Assembly: GCA_031553935.1 (NCBI GenBank)
Contig: JAVBKS010000060.1
Span: 1-39,782 of the forward strand
Length of the DNA: 39,782 nucleotides
Direction of reading: 5' to 3'
From: JAISDD01 sp031553935
Lineage (GTDB): Bacteria > Bacillota > Syntrophomonadia > Syntrophomonadales > Syntrophomonadaceae
This document shows, one piece after another, positions 8,220 through 17,008 of this stretch; position 1 is the first letter of the stretch; each line of letters begins with the position of its first letter. Made by a program: the position numbers and the translations under genes. The notes under the pieces were generated by a model that saw nothing but the letters and a program-made list of their open reading frames with translations, made no database searches and had not been told where the DNA came from.

Positions 8220-8600
8220 ATGAAAGTGTTAATATTGGAAGATGAAGAGATTATCAGAACTTATTTTGTTATGCTGGCTAAGACCGTAGCCGGAGTTAGC
8301 GCAGTTGAAGCTACCGGAAGCGGTGCTGAGGCTTTGAAAATAGCTGAAGATTTTCGGCCTGATTTAGTACTTTTAGATTATGATCTTAAGGGTCAAGATG
8401 TTAATGGCTTAGAAGTCGGGGCAGGCATAAAAAAACTGTTGCCCGATATTTACACTATTCTTATATCCGGTTTTCCAGTTGAATACTTCTCGAATCAGCC
8501 CATACAGCCGCATGGTTTCGTAGTAAAGCCGATTGTGAAGGATAAGTTTCTAGCATTGATTAAGAGTTTCATAAGCCAATTACAGAGTAATAGGAGTTAA
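8220..8600 (+). CDS. Receiver-only (CheY-like) response regulator
   Basis: A 126-aa single REC domain. It has the acidic pocket (LEDEE near residues 7-10), the phospho-acceptor aspartate in VLLDYDLKG (about residue 53), the Ser of TILISG and the Lys of VVKP. No DNA-binding domain follows. Typical agr regulators (AgrA) end in a LytTR domain, so this protein must act by protein contact or a phosphorelay. The ATG at 8220 is set by AGAGGTAGG (8203-8211); an upstream in-frame ATG at 8145 has no ribosome site and lies within the hairpin. Confidence 0.85.
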   Translation: MKVLILEDEEIIRTYFVMLAKTVAGVSAVEATGSGAEALKIAEDFRPDLVLLDYDLKGQDVNGLEVGAGIKKLLPDIYTILISGFPVEYFSNQPIQPHGFVVKPIVKDKFLALIKSFISQLQSNRS

Positions 8601-8627
8601 TGATTAATAGATTGAGTTGATAAAAAA

Positions 8628-9638
8628 CTAACATATTCTTGGCAGGTGCTCACCTTCAAGCATGGGCAATATGCGAGCCGACCCTAGATCGGTTTCTAGG
8701 AGAACCATTCCTTTTGGTTCCGGTTTGACATTGCCGATAATTGCTGCATCTTGGCTGGGGTTAGTTCTTTTCAAGGCAATAAGTAAATCTGCAGCGGCTT
8801 CAGCCGCAACAATAATAACCATCTTACCCTCGTTAGCCATATATAAGGGATCAACCCCTAACATTGCGGTTGCCCCTCTAACCGCAGGAGAAATCGGAAT
8901 CAGTTTTTCTTTAAGAGTAATACTTAATCCAGACTGAAGGGCGAGTTCATTGATTACGGTTGCTAAGCCCCCTCTGGTAGGGTCGCGCATGACCCGAATA
9001 CTAGAGCCGTAGTTTTCAGCTATACGGCCGATTTCATGCAGTGAAGCACAATCGCTCGTGGTTGGAGTTTGAAACTGCAAGCCTTCGCGCTGAGCCAATA
9101 TGGCCAAACCGTGGTCTCCAATATTTCCGCTTACTATAACGACATCACCGGCCTCAATACGTTGGGGACTATATACTGGATTTGCCGTAATTACGCCGAT
9201 TCCGGTGGTATTAATATAAATCTTATCGGCACTGCCTTTTTCAACTACTTTGGTATCACCGGCAACTAAATGCACCCCGGCGGCTTTTGCGGTTGCAGCC
9301 ATAGAAGCTACAATGGTTTTTAGGTCGGAGAGAGCAAACCCCTCCTCGATGATAAAAGCAGTGGTCATATAAAGGGGACGGGCGCCGCATGCAACCAGGT
9401 CGTTAACGGTTCCGCAGATGGAAAGTTTTCCGATGTCCCCCCCGGGGAAAAAGACCGGGGTGATTACAAAAGAATCAGTTGTCATAGCAATTTTGCCGGC
9501 TGGCAGATCTAATATGGCACCGTCTAACATGGCACTATGGATAGGGTTGTTCCAAGCAGGCTGAAATACTTCTGATATTAATTTTTGACTGAGCTGACCG
9601 CCGCTTCCATGGGCTAAGAGAATTCTAGCTTCCGACAT
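8628..9638 (-). CDS. hypE: [NiFe] hydrogenase maturation protein HypE
   Basis: A 336-aa AIR-synthase-fold enzyme that dehydrates a carbamoyl group on its own C-terminal cysteine to a cyanide ligand for the active-site iron. The N-terminus (LLAHGSGGQLSQKL), ATP site (DSFVITPVFFPGGDIGKLSICGTVND) and the terminal Pro-Arg-Ile-Cys carrying the acceptor cysteine are all intact. It is the last gene of the operon, 15 nt after hypD, with ribosome site AAAGGAAAA before the ATG. Confidence 0.96.
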   Translation of the reverse strand: MSEARILLAHGSGGQLSQKLISEVFQPAWNNPIHSAMLDGAILDLPAGKIAMTTDSFVITPVFFPGGDIGKLSICGTVNDLVACGARPLYMTTAFIIEEGFALSDLKTIVASMAATAKAAGVHLVAGDTKVVEKGSADKIYINTTGIGVITANPVYSPQRIEAGDVVIVSGNIGDHGLAILAQREGLQFQTPTTSDCASLHEIGRIAENYGSSIRVMRDPTRGGLATVINELALQSGLSITLKEKLIPISPAVRGATAMLGVDPLYMANEGKMVIIVAAEAAADLLIALKRTNPSQDAAIIGNVKPEPKGMVLLETDLGSARILPMLEGEHLPRIC

Positions 9639-9653
9639 GAGATTTTCCTTTCA

Positions 9654-10727
9654 TTACTTATAACTTTGGAATCGATAATAAGCCGAGCATGCGCCTTCCT
9701 GTGATACCATGCATGGCCCGATTGGGTTATTTGGGGTGCAAGCCCGCGCAAAAAGGGCACAATCAGTAGGTATTGATTTGGCTGTAAGTATGGCTCCGCA
9801 GGCACAACCTTTAATAGCTATCTCTTCAACCGGGGAAAGGTCGAATTTTAGCTTGGCGTCCCATTTTGCCAAATGACTGCGCAGTTTTAAGCCGCTATGC
9901 TCCAGCACACCTAAGCCTCGCCAAGGAGAGGAGGCTGCTTCAAAAACCTGGGCAGATATCTGCCGGGCAGTAGGATTGCCTTCCGGCTTGACAATTCTTT
10001 GGTACTGAATCTGAGCTTGGGCTTCCTGATTATCTATCTGATCGAGCAACATTACTATTCCTTCGATGATATCAAGAGTTTCGAAACCAGTTATTACGCA
10101 AGGCAAATCATGCTTGGCAGCAAGTTCAGCAAACGGAGCAATTCCAGTTACTGCAGCTACGTGTCCAGGACAAATCAAACCATCGATACTGAGTTCGGGA
10201 TCATTACATATTAGTTCTAACGCCGGCGGAACAGTCTTATGAAACGAGAGCAGAGAAAAATTGTCTAAATTCTCTTGCTCAGCCATAAGCATGGTAGCTG
10301 CCACTGCTGGAGTAGTAGTCTCAAAGCCAATTCCTAAGAAGACTACTTCGCGGCCGGGATTGCGGCGCGCTAACTCAAGGGCATCAAGGGGGGAATAAAC
10401 AATACGCACATCAGCACCTTGGCTGCGTTCAAGCTGTAAACTGGAGCTGCTGCCCGGAACCCTAATCATATCACCGAAGGTTGCTAAAATCAGAGAATTA
10501 TCGCGAACCAAATTGATCATACTGTCAATATCACTTTGGGAGGTTACGCATACCGGGCATCCGGGGCCAGATAATAAGCGCAAATCAGCAGGCACCAGTT
10601 CCCTGAGCCCACTTTTTGCTATGGCCATAGTATGAGTTCCGCAGACTTCCATTAAGGCAATCGGTTTATTAATAGACTTAATCCTGTGCAATAAATTGTT
10701 TTGATATTCCTGCTTATTGCTCGGCAT
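9654..10727 (-). CDS. hypD: [NiFe] hydrogenase maturation protein HypD
   Basis: A 357-aa iron-sulfur protein that works with HypC as the scaffold on which Fe(CN)2CO is assembled. Conserved blocks include EVCGTHTMAIAKSGLRELVP, LLSGPGCPVCVT (redox/Fe-binding cysteines), FLGIGFETTTPA, and a cysteine-rich C-terminus (GCACGAIL, IGPCMVSQEGACSAYY) for the [4Fe-4S] cluster. The start overlaps the hypC end by 14 nt, which fits the tight HypC-HypD partnership. Confidence 0.96.
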   Translation of the reverse strand: MPSNKQEYQNNLLHRIKSINKPIALMEVCGTHTMAIAKSGLRELVPADLRLLSGPGCPVCVTSQSDIDSMINLVRDNSLILATFGDMIRVPGSSSSLQLERSQGADVRIVYSPLDALELARRNPGREVVFLGIGFETTTPAVAATMLMAEQENLDNFSLLSFHKTVPPALELICNDPELSIDGLICPGHVAAVTGIAPFAELAAKHDLPCVITGFETLDIIEGIVMLLDQIDNQEAQAQIQYQRIVKPEGNPTARQISAQVFEAASSPWRGLGVLEHSGLKLRSHLAKWDAKLKFDLSPVEEIAIKGCACGAILTAKSIPTDCALFARACTPNNPIGPCMVSQEGACSAYYRFQSYK

Positions 10728-10941
10728 ATTTTTCGAGCTCCTTTAAATAATAAAGAGTTTCGGCAGCTGCTTCGGAATCAATTATATCCATAGCAAACCC
10801 TGCATGGATTAGTACGAAGTCACCTACCTTAACCTCGGGGGTCAGTGCTATGCTGATCTCCATTCTGTTGTTCTCGATATCGGCAGTTGCGGTTTGGTTT
10901 TCATTTATGGCAATAATTTTGCCCGGGACTCCTAAACACAT
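10714..10941 (-). CDS. hypC: [NiFe] hydrogenase maturation chaperone HypC
   Basis: A 75-aa chaperone that carries the Fe(CN)2CO unit with HypD and delivers it to the hydrogenase large subunit. It begins with the diagnostic MCLGVPGKI, where Cys2 is the iron ligand. FVLIHAGFAMDIID is the second family block. It overlaps hypF by 10 nt and hypD by 14 nt; its ribosome site GAGGTG lies in the hypF 3' end. Confidence 0.96.
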   Translation of the reverse strand: MCLGVPGKIIAINENQTATADIENNRMEISIALTPEVKVGDFVLIHAGFAMDIIDSEAAAETLYYLKELEKYAEQ

Positions 10942-13238
10942 GTTCTTAACACCTCACTTGCGATCATTGCTTGCCCTAAAGAGATACCTCCATCACCGGG
11001 AGGAACTTGAGTGTGATAATAGACTTTAAAGCCGGAGGACTCAATCAGAGGAACAATATATTCTAGTAATAATTGATTATGAAAAACCCCTCCGCTCAAT
11101 ACTACTTTGCTAATACCGGTTGCAGCTCCTAGTCTGTTTAAGGTTTCTGCCAAAAGATGAGCCAGAGACATATGGAATCGCAGAGCTATTAAGGACAAGG
11201 GTTGACCGGCATTAAGATCATTGACTAAATCTTTTATCAGCGGCAGTGGATTCATTTCCAGAATACTGCGTGATTCATTATTTTCAATGCAGTAACTATA
11301 TATATTGGCAGGGTTTTCAAACTGTTTATGGTCAGCTCGCTTAGCGATTGCTTCCAGTAATTCCGCGGCATGACCTTCATGCTGATTAATTTCGCATATG
11401 CCTATAATAGCTGCTACAGCATCAAAAAGCCGCCCGCAGGATGAAGTGAAATACTTAACCTGTCCGCTTTGCAAACGGTTGAGCAGCAAAGTCGCTTCGG
11501 CAGATGATAAGCTGGGAAGCAGCTCTGCACACATTTGTGCGCTTTGATAACCAAAGGCAGCTAGGAGATAAACCATAGCCATCTGATAAGGGCGTTTTGC
11601 GGTTTGATCACCACTAATTAAGGGCAAGTACTTTAGATGTGCTAAGCGCTTAAAGCCGCGGTAATCGCCGCAAAGGATTTCTCCGCCCCAGATATTATTG
11701 TCACTGCCCCAACCACTGCCATCACAGATTATTCCTAACACTTCTTCGTCCAAAAGGTTTTCAGCCATGGCAGAAGCCAAATGAGCATGGTGGTGCTGAA
11801 CGGCTATTGTTGGTATGGAATCGATAGTTTTTGCCCAATGGGTGGTTTGATATTCCGGATGCAGATCATGGGCAATTATTTGGGGGCTGATAGCCAGCAT
11901 TTCCTGAAAGCGCTTGATTCCATCCTGAAAGTTCAAGAAATTGTGGTAATAGATGAGATTGCCCCAATGCTGGCTCAAGAAGGCTTCATTGGAGCGCAGA
12001 AAACAAAAGGTATTTTTCATTTCGCCGCCCAAAGCCAAAACCGGCTTGTTTTTTCCGGGAGTTTGTATGCCGTATGGTACGAAGCCTCTAGCCCGTCTAT
12101 AAAAATGTTCGGTATTAAGCTTAGTTACAGCCACAACCGAGTCGTCGCAGGGGTTACAAATATCACGGTTATGGAGCAAAAAATAGTCCGCTATTCCGGC
12201 TAGTTTTGTAATAGCCTGTTCATTATCGGTAATCAGAGGTTCGTCAGAAATATTTGCGCTCGTCATAACTAAGGCATCCAGGTCATCCCCAAAGAGCAAA
12301 AAATGCAAAGGGGTGTATGGAAGCATAATACCGCAGGTATCAAGACCGGGACTGATAATATCTATGGGGAGCCGGTTAGCTTCCTTTGCATGAAGAATAA
12401 CAATGGGGGCCGCTGCTGAAGTCAATAGCTTTTCCTCGATTGCGTTCATGGTGCAATACTTATGGGCTTTTTCTAAATCTGGCACCATCAAGGCAAAGGG
12501 TTTAGCTTCGCGGTGTTTACGTATTCTTAGTTCAGCAACCGCATGGGGGTCATTAGCATTAACAGCTAAGTGAAAGGCGCCTAAGCCCTTAATGGCAACT
12601 ATATGCCCTTTCTTTAGCAGAGAAACCACACTTTCATCAGTTTTATTTCCCTTTGAATCAATTATGCTAATGAATGGTCCGCAATTAGGACAGGAATTGG
12701 GTTCGGCATGAAACCTTCTATGCTTAGGGTCGTTATACTCCTTCTCACACTGCGGGCACATAGTAAAAGAGCTCATAGTAGTAGAACTGCGGTCATAAGG
12801 AATGTCTTGAATGATTGTAAAGCGGGGACCGCAATTAGTGCAATTAGTAAAAGGGTAATTATGGCGGCGATCAGAAGGATTAGTTATTTCGGACTTACAT
12901 TCCGGGCACACAGCAATATCAGCAGGAATGGAAGCAGTATTACTAAGAGTATAAATGCTTTCTTTTATGGTGAAATCGCTGCAATTTTCTGATATTGTTT
13001 CTTCAACCTCAATGCTGGAGATTTTTGCAAGAGGCGGCAATTGTAGATTGATATTTTCAATAAATCTAGTCGTATTGGCTGTTGTTCCTTCTATGTGAAT
13101 CAATACACCTTGGGAAGAATTCAAAACCCAACCATTAAGGCTGCACTCACTGGCGAGACGATATACAAAAGGCCTGAAGCCAACTCCTTGGACTACTCCC
13201 TTTACTTTAACTCTGTAACTTATAATTGTCTCCAACAC
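10932..13238 (-). CDS. hypF: Carbamoyltransferase HypF
   Basis: A large multidomain enzyme making the carbamoyl group that becomes the CN ligands. In order: acylphosphatase domain (VKGVVQGVGFRPFVYRLA), two zinc fingers (CPECKSEI..CTNCGPRF and CPQCEKEY..CPNCGPF), a YrdC-like domain (residues about 185-370) and a Kae1/carbamoyltransferase domain with the metal site VQHHHAHLASAMAEN and VLSGGVFHN. I prefer the GTG start at 13238, preceded by AGAGGAG, which gives 768 aa; an in-frame upstream ATG at 13289 lies deeper in the protease gene. The overlap with the protease gene is 32 nt. Confidence 0.94.
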   Translation of the reverse strand: MLETIISYRVKVKGVVQGVGFRPFVYRLASECSLNGWVLNSSQGVLIHIEGTTANTTRFIENINLQLPPLAKISSIEVEETISENCSDFTIKESIYTLSNTASIPADIAVCPECKSEITNPSDRRHNYPFTNCTNCGPRFTIIQDIPYDRSSTTMSSFTMCPQCEKEYNDPKHRRFHAEPNSCPNCGPFISIIDSKGNKTDESVVSLLKKGHIVAIKGLGAFHLAVNANDPHAVAELRIRKHREAKPFALMVPDLEKAHKYCTMNAIEEKLLTSAAAPIVILHAKEANRLPIDIISPGLDTCGIMLPYTPLHFLLFGDDLDALVMTSANISDEPLITDNEQAITKLAGIADYFLLHNRDICNPCDDSVVAVTKLNTEHFYRRARGFVPYGIQTPGKNKPVLALGGEMKNTFCFLRSNEAFLSQHWGNLIYYHNFLNFQDGIKRFQEMLAISPQIIAHDLHPEYQTTHWAKTIDSIPTIAVQHHHAHLASAMAENLLDEEVLGIICDGSGWGSDNNIWGGEILCGDYRGFKRLAHLKYLPLISGDQTAKRPYQMAMVYLLAAFGYQSAQMCAELLPSLSSAEATLLLNRLQSGQVKYFTSSCGRLFDAVAAIIGICEINQHEGHAAELLEAIAKRADHKQFENPANIYSYCIENNESRSILEMNPLPLIKDLVNDLNAGQPLSLIALRFHMSLAHLLAETLNRLGAATGISKVVLSGGVFHNQLLLEYIVPLIESSGFKVYYHTQVPPGDGGISLGQAMIASEVLRTCV

Positions 13239-13719
13239 TGCGTTTATGCTCCTCTTCCGTCTGGATATAACTATGTACTTCTTGGGCAATTAGTTGAGTT
13301 AAACGCGGAACTCGAGCAGCAACTTTTGGGGTAAGCTCTAACCCCCAGTCGATAACTTCAGGCTCAACACCGTAGACAATTATTTCCGGATGGAAGCCTA
13401 ACAGATTTACCATTTGCACAGCTTCAATAAAATGAATTTGGTGAAGAGAAGTAGCATTCTCTTCCGGTTTCAAACCAAGCTCTTCCAGGGGAGCCCGGTA
13501 CATGGTACCAGGCTCTCCGCCTCCCTGGATAGCATCGATGATGATAATAAAATCAGCAGTGCAAAACATATCCACTAAATCATAGCTGTGGGTTCCGCCG
13601 TCAATAATTTCGACATTAGGCGGGAAGCTCATCTCCTGCAGCTTGTTAACAACATGAACTCCCACGCCCTCATCTTGAAGAATAAAATTTCCGATTCCAC
13701 AAACCATAATTCGTTTCAA
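13207..13719 (-). CDS. [NiFe] hydrogenase maturation endopeptidase (HyaD/HybD family)
   Basis: A 170-aa protease that removes the C-terminal tail of the large subunit once nickel is in place. The nickel-sensing residues are visible: Glu16 in ILQDEGVGVH, the Asp of IIIDAIQGG, and the His of TSLHQIHF. The predicted substrate is the large subunit two genes upstream, cut after His464 of DPCLACAIH to release a 15-aa tail. The start is a TTG at 13719, strongly supported by AGGAGGAG about 5 nt before it. Confidence 0.92.
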   Translation of the reverse strand: MKRIMVCGIGNFILQDEGVGVHVVNKLQEMSFPPNVEIIDGGTHSYDLVDMFCTADFIIIIDAIQGGGEPGTMYRAPLEELGLKPEENATSLHQIHFIEAVQMVNLLGFHPEIIVYGVEPEVIDWGLELTPKVAARVPRLTQLIAQEVHSYIQTEEEHKRSVGDNYKLQS

Positions 13720-13746
13720 TGCTTCTCCTCCTAAAGTATATTTATC

Positions 13747-14400
13747 TTAGCTATGCTCTGGACCAGCCGAATGCGGTAAGGCATTGGGATCAACAGCATG
13801 TTTGGCATGAGGATGATCTGAAGGTATTTTCCCAGTAAAAATTGACTTTAAACCGGTAATACCATCGGCTAGATCCAGATACACATGCACCATAATGAAC
13901 AACAAGAAAATCCAAGTTACAACTAAATGAACAATGCGCACTACTATATAACCACCGAAGAAACCGGCTAAACCTACCCAGGAATTAGGGAACATAAGAA
14001 TAAAGCCAGTAATAATCTGAATAACGACCAAGAGAATCATAGTGGTATACATTGCCCGCTGTCCGGGATTATACTTACCGTAGTCAGGATGTTCGTCAGA
14101 CAAAAACAAGTAATACTTAGCTAAACTTGGCATCCATAAAGTATCACGGATCGGTCTGAAGATTAAATCCTTGCCTTCTTTATAAAAGAATCCGAATACT
14201 ATGCGCAGTATAAAGCCAAAAATCAAAAGATAAGCCATGGCAAAGTGTAACATGCGCGGTGTATCCATATTGCTGAATATATGAAACTGCTGTGGGCTAT
14301 TGATATAAAATCCAGTTAATATCAATAAGAAAATGGCAATAGCATTTACCCAATGACAGAATCTATTAATTGCAGTATGGCGAATTAACATTTTTTTCAT
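13747..14400 (-). CDS. [NiFe] hydrogenase cytochrome b subunit (HyaC-like)
   Basis: A 217-aa membrane protein with four predicted helices (around residues 15-34, 48-72, 112-137, 152-178) and conserved histidines (NRFCHWVNA, RMLHFAMAY, VRIVHLVV, IMVHVYLDL), as expected for a di-heme b cytochrome that passes electrons between the hydrogenase small subunit and the quinone pool. A histidine-rich polar tail (DHPHAKHAVD) follows. GGGGGTGG precedes the ATG, and the gene directly follows the large-subunit gene. Confidence 0.92.
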   Translation of the reverse strand: MKKMLIRHTAINRFCHWVNAIAIFLLILTGFYINSPQQFHIFSNMDTPRMLHFAMAYLLIFGFILRIVFGFFYKEGKDLIFRPIRDTLWMPSLAKYYLFLSDEHPDYGKYNPGQRAMYTTMILLVVIQIITGFILMFPNSWVGLAGFFGGYIVVRIVHLVVTWIFLLFIMVHVYLDLADGITGLKSIFTGKIPSDHPHAKHAVDPNALPHSAGPEHS

Positions 14401-14414
14401 AAATTGCCACCCCC

Positions 14415-15854
14415 TTAATTAATCTGGAACTGTTTGATCACCTTTTTATCGGGGGTCATAATATGAATAGCACAAGCAAGACATGGATCAAAGGATCTAA
14501 TAACTCTGACTAATTCAATGGGATTATTGTTATCAGCTACTTTAACTCCAATTAAGGCCTGCTCCATAGTTCCACGCTGATTCATGCCATCTTTCGGCGA
14601 CATATTCCAAGTACTCGGAACGATAGCATTATAAACCGCCGTGCGCTGGTGATCAATTCTATTCCAATGGCCCAGTGCTCCGCGAGCAGCTTCAGTCAGA
14701 CCCATACCTTGAGCTACAGCTGGGACTTTGTGAGGTGTAGAAACCGGTTTGCCGGGCTCTAACTGCATTACCCACTCATCCATTGCTTTAACTAGTGTCG
14801 AACATTCAACGGCTCTAGCAAAGTGACGGCCCATAACGGAATATGCTTTTGTTCCCAGAGCAGCAACATCGGGATTGCCAGATATTATTTGCCGCGCTAA
14901 AGGACCAACTTCCATAACTTCGCCATTATAGCGTGGAGCTTTTATCCAAGAATAAGCGTTTTTCTTTTCAGCATCAGGTTCTAAAACGGCATTAGCGGGA
15001 TCTAGGGCAATGCCATCTTTAAACCAAGAATATTTAACTTCTTCGCCAATTTTGGCAGGATCCAATTCTTGATGCTGTCCGCGAACGAGAACTCCAGATT
15101 TAAAGTATTTCTTTTTGGCGACATGATCCATACCTTCCTCTAAGGGGAAAGCTCCGTATACTAACATGTTCATGCAGCCTTGACCAATATCAAAATAATC
15201 GGTATAGGCATTAGCCACAGCTTTAACTGTAGGCACATATACGCCATCGATAAAATCGCTTAACTCTTTTAAGCGGGTTTTAAATTCAAAGATCTTTTGA
15301 GTGTCGGGAACTTCAGTAACTCCGCCCGGTACAATTGCCTGTTGGTGAGGCATTTTGCCGCCCCATAAAGCCACCATTTCATGAGCTTTACGGCGCATAA
15401 CCAAAGCCTGTAAATAATTATCAACTGCAGCTTTATTAGCACTTTCAGGCAAACGATAATCTCCGGTATAACGGGGAACAAAAGGAGGCACTTCCGGCCC
15501 TCTTACATAGTCAAGGGCAGCCAAATGGAAAAAATGCAAGATATGGGATTGAACATAATTAGAACCTAAAATTAAGTTTCTGATTATTCTCCCATTGGGT
15601 GGTGGTTCGATTCCGAACGCATTATCTAAAGCCAGCGATCCCGCGCTAGCATGTCCAACCGGTCAGACTCCGCAGATGCGCTGCATGATATGCATAGCAT
15701 CACGAGGGTCTCTTCCTTGCATTATTTTTTCCAAGCCGCGAAATAGCATTCCGCTAGCTCTAGCTTCTATAACAGAACCGCCTTCGACTTCAACTTCAAC
15801 TTTCAAATGACCTTCTATTCTGGTTACTGGATCTATTACTATTTTTTCAGCCAT
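14415..15854 (-). CDS. hyaB: [NiFe(Se)] hydrogenase large subunit with selenocysteine in the N-terminal L1 motif
   Basis: Catalytic subunit of an exported membrane-bound uptake-type hydrogenase, 479 aa if the in-frame UGA at 15663-15665 is read as Sec64. Reading through gives R-I-C-G-V-U-P-V-G-H-A, the L1 motif (normally RICGVC) with Cys61 kept and the second, Ni-Fe bridging cysteine replaced. No other stop or frameshift occurs; the frame continues through ALDNAFGI to the C-terminal L2 motif DPCLACAIH (C458, C461). A protease cut after His464 removes 15 residues. The start overlaps the small-subunit stop (TAATG), with GGGGGTG upstream. A bacterial SECIS-like hairpin follows the UGA. Without readthrough only 63 aa are made and the enzyme is lost. 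A nonsense mutation is the main alternative. Confidence 0.88.
15631..15650 (-). promoter_or_regulatory. Bacterial SECIS-like hairpin of the [NiFe] large subunit
   Basis: On the minus strand, 12 nt after the UGA (15663-15665), GCUAGCG pairs with CGCUGGC over 7 bp (one G-U) around a 6-nt loop CGGGAU. The apical loop starts 20 nt after the UGA and has G in its second position. These match the published bacterial SECIS rules (loop 16-37 nt from UGA, loop of 3-14 nt, G in one of the first two positions). Confidence 0.78.
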
Positions 15855-16918
15855 TATTCTTCACCCCCATGAGATTCTTCTTTATGGCCACCTATGCGTC
15901 CAGTCTTAATATTACCTATTAAGTGACCACCTATGCCTGCAACCGCAGCTGCTCCTAATACACCGCCAATTTGGTTGACTGTTGCAGTAATTCCAGGGGC
16001 TATCGGCATTTCCGGCAATCTTTCGTATATGGGCCAACCTGGGAATTCAGGTTCAGTACAGCCTAGACAAGGGGCACCGGCTTTAATACACCAGTTTACT
16101 CCACTGTTCCAGGAGCGATAAACGGAATCGCAATGAGCCATAGGGCCTTTGCAGCCTAGTTCTAAGAGACAGCCGGGGTCACCGAAATTCTTCGCGAAAA
16201 TTGCATTGTCGAAGTATTGGCGCCGTTGGCAATTGTCATGAATTATCATGTCAAAGAACATTTTGGGTCGTCCATGCCTATCCAATTCAGGATAATCGTT
16301 ATATAATAGGACGTGAGCGATCGTTCCTACCATCCAATCGGGATGAGGAGGACAGCCAGGTACATTAATAATCGGTACACCCTTCACGACTTCGCCTACC
16401 GGTTTGCAATCCGTTGGGTTAGGCGGGGTGGCTGGCAGTCCACCATAAGCTGAACAGGTACCAAAGTTTAATATAGCCTTGGCTTGGCTTCCAACATCCT
16501 TAATCAATTGAAGAAAAGTGAGTTCATGTCCTTCATGCTCACCAGCAATGCAGAATTTGCCATTGGCTCCGGTAGGAACCGCTCCTTCTACTATCAGAAA
16601 ATACTGTTTCGGAAACTCCTTAATCGTTTTGTAAATACCTTCATCAATAGCCAAGTGTCCCGATGCTGCTGATAGATTAGGATGATACCTCAATGAAACA
16701 GTGTTTAATAATACATCTTTGATTTCCGGGTTAATGGTATTAATAAATGAAATCGAACAACCGGTACAACTGGCGCCTTGAATCCAGATTACCGGTGGAG
16801 CGCCGGCAGCAACTGCTTCCTTAATATATGGAGCTAAAAAGCTAGATAATGATACCGCAGCTGTTGCTCCAGCAGTGTACTTTAAAAAGTCCCGGCGACT
16901 TAGTTTAGCTTGAACCAT
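15854..16918 (-). CDS. hyaA: [NiFe] hydrogenase small subunit, Tat-exported
   Basis: A 354-aa electron-transfer subunit with three iron-sulfur clusters. The twin-arginine signal LSRRDFLKYTAGA starts the protein, so the folded heterodimer is exported. Proximal-cluster cysteines begin with GASCTGCSISF and continue in GTCSAYGG and VPGCPPHPDW; distal and medial clusters use the His/Cys-rich DNCQRRQYFD, GDPGCLLELGCKG and WCIKAGAPCLGC. A C-terminal hydrophobic helix (about 312-336) should anchor it next to the cytochrome b. The ATG has ribosome site GGGGGGAG. It lies 79 nt downstream of hypB. Confidence 0.95.
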   Translation of the reverse strand: MVQAKLSRRDFLKYTAGATAAVSLSSFLAPYIKEAVAAGAPPVIWIQGASCTGCSISFINTINPEIKDVLLNTVSLRYHPNLSAASGHLAIDEGIYKTIKEFPKQYFLIVEGAVPTGANGKFCIAGEHEGHELTFLQLIKDVGSQAKAILNFGTCSAYGGLPATPPNPTDCKPVGEVVKGVPIINVPGCPPHPDWMVGTIAHVLLYNDYPELDRHGRPKMFFDMIIHDNCQRRQYFDNAIFAKNFGDPGCLLELGCKGPMAHCDSVYRSWNSGVNWCIKAGAPCLGCTEPEFPGWPIYERLPEMPIAPGITATVNQIGGVLGAAAVAGIGGHLIGNIKTGRIGGHKEESHGGEE

Positions 16919-16969
16919 TCTTACTCCCCCCTATAAATAATTAAATGAAATTAAGAAAAGTACCTGATT

Positions 16970-17008
16970 CGATAAACGTAAAATGATTTATAAAAGGTCA
17001 GTTTATCG
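16970..17008. repeat. Inverted repeat CGATAAAC / GTTTATCG before the small-subunit gene
   Basis: CGATAAAC (16970-16977) and GTTTATCG (17001-17008) form 8-bp arms separated by 23 nt, overlapping the hypB stop. No T-run follows on the minus strand. The GATAAAC core also occurs in the large palindrome at 20114-20140, so it may be a second site for the same regulator or an mRNA processing structure. Confidence 0.35.

Noticed and set aside
11781..12203. Plus-strand frame of 140 aa inside hypF
   Set aside because: It is a shadow of the conserved hypF carbamoyltransferase domain on the other strand.
15595..15625. tRNA T-loop-like GGTTCGATTCC
   Set aside because: Lies inside the hydrogenase coding sequence without a cloverleaf. 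No tRNA, rRNA or CRISPR array was recognised in the window.
14415..15854. Reading the [NiFe] large subunit as two separate genes or as a pseudogene
   Set aside because: The frame is the same before and after the UGA, the only change is at a Cys codon (TGA differs from TGC/TGT by one base), conserved motifs continue without loss, and a correctly placed SECIS-like hairpin follows.
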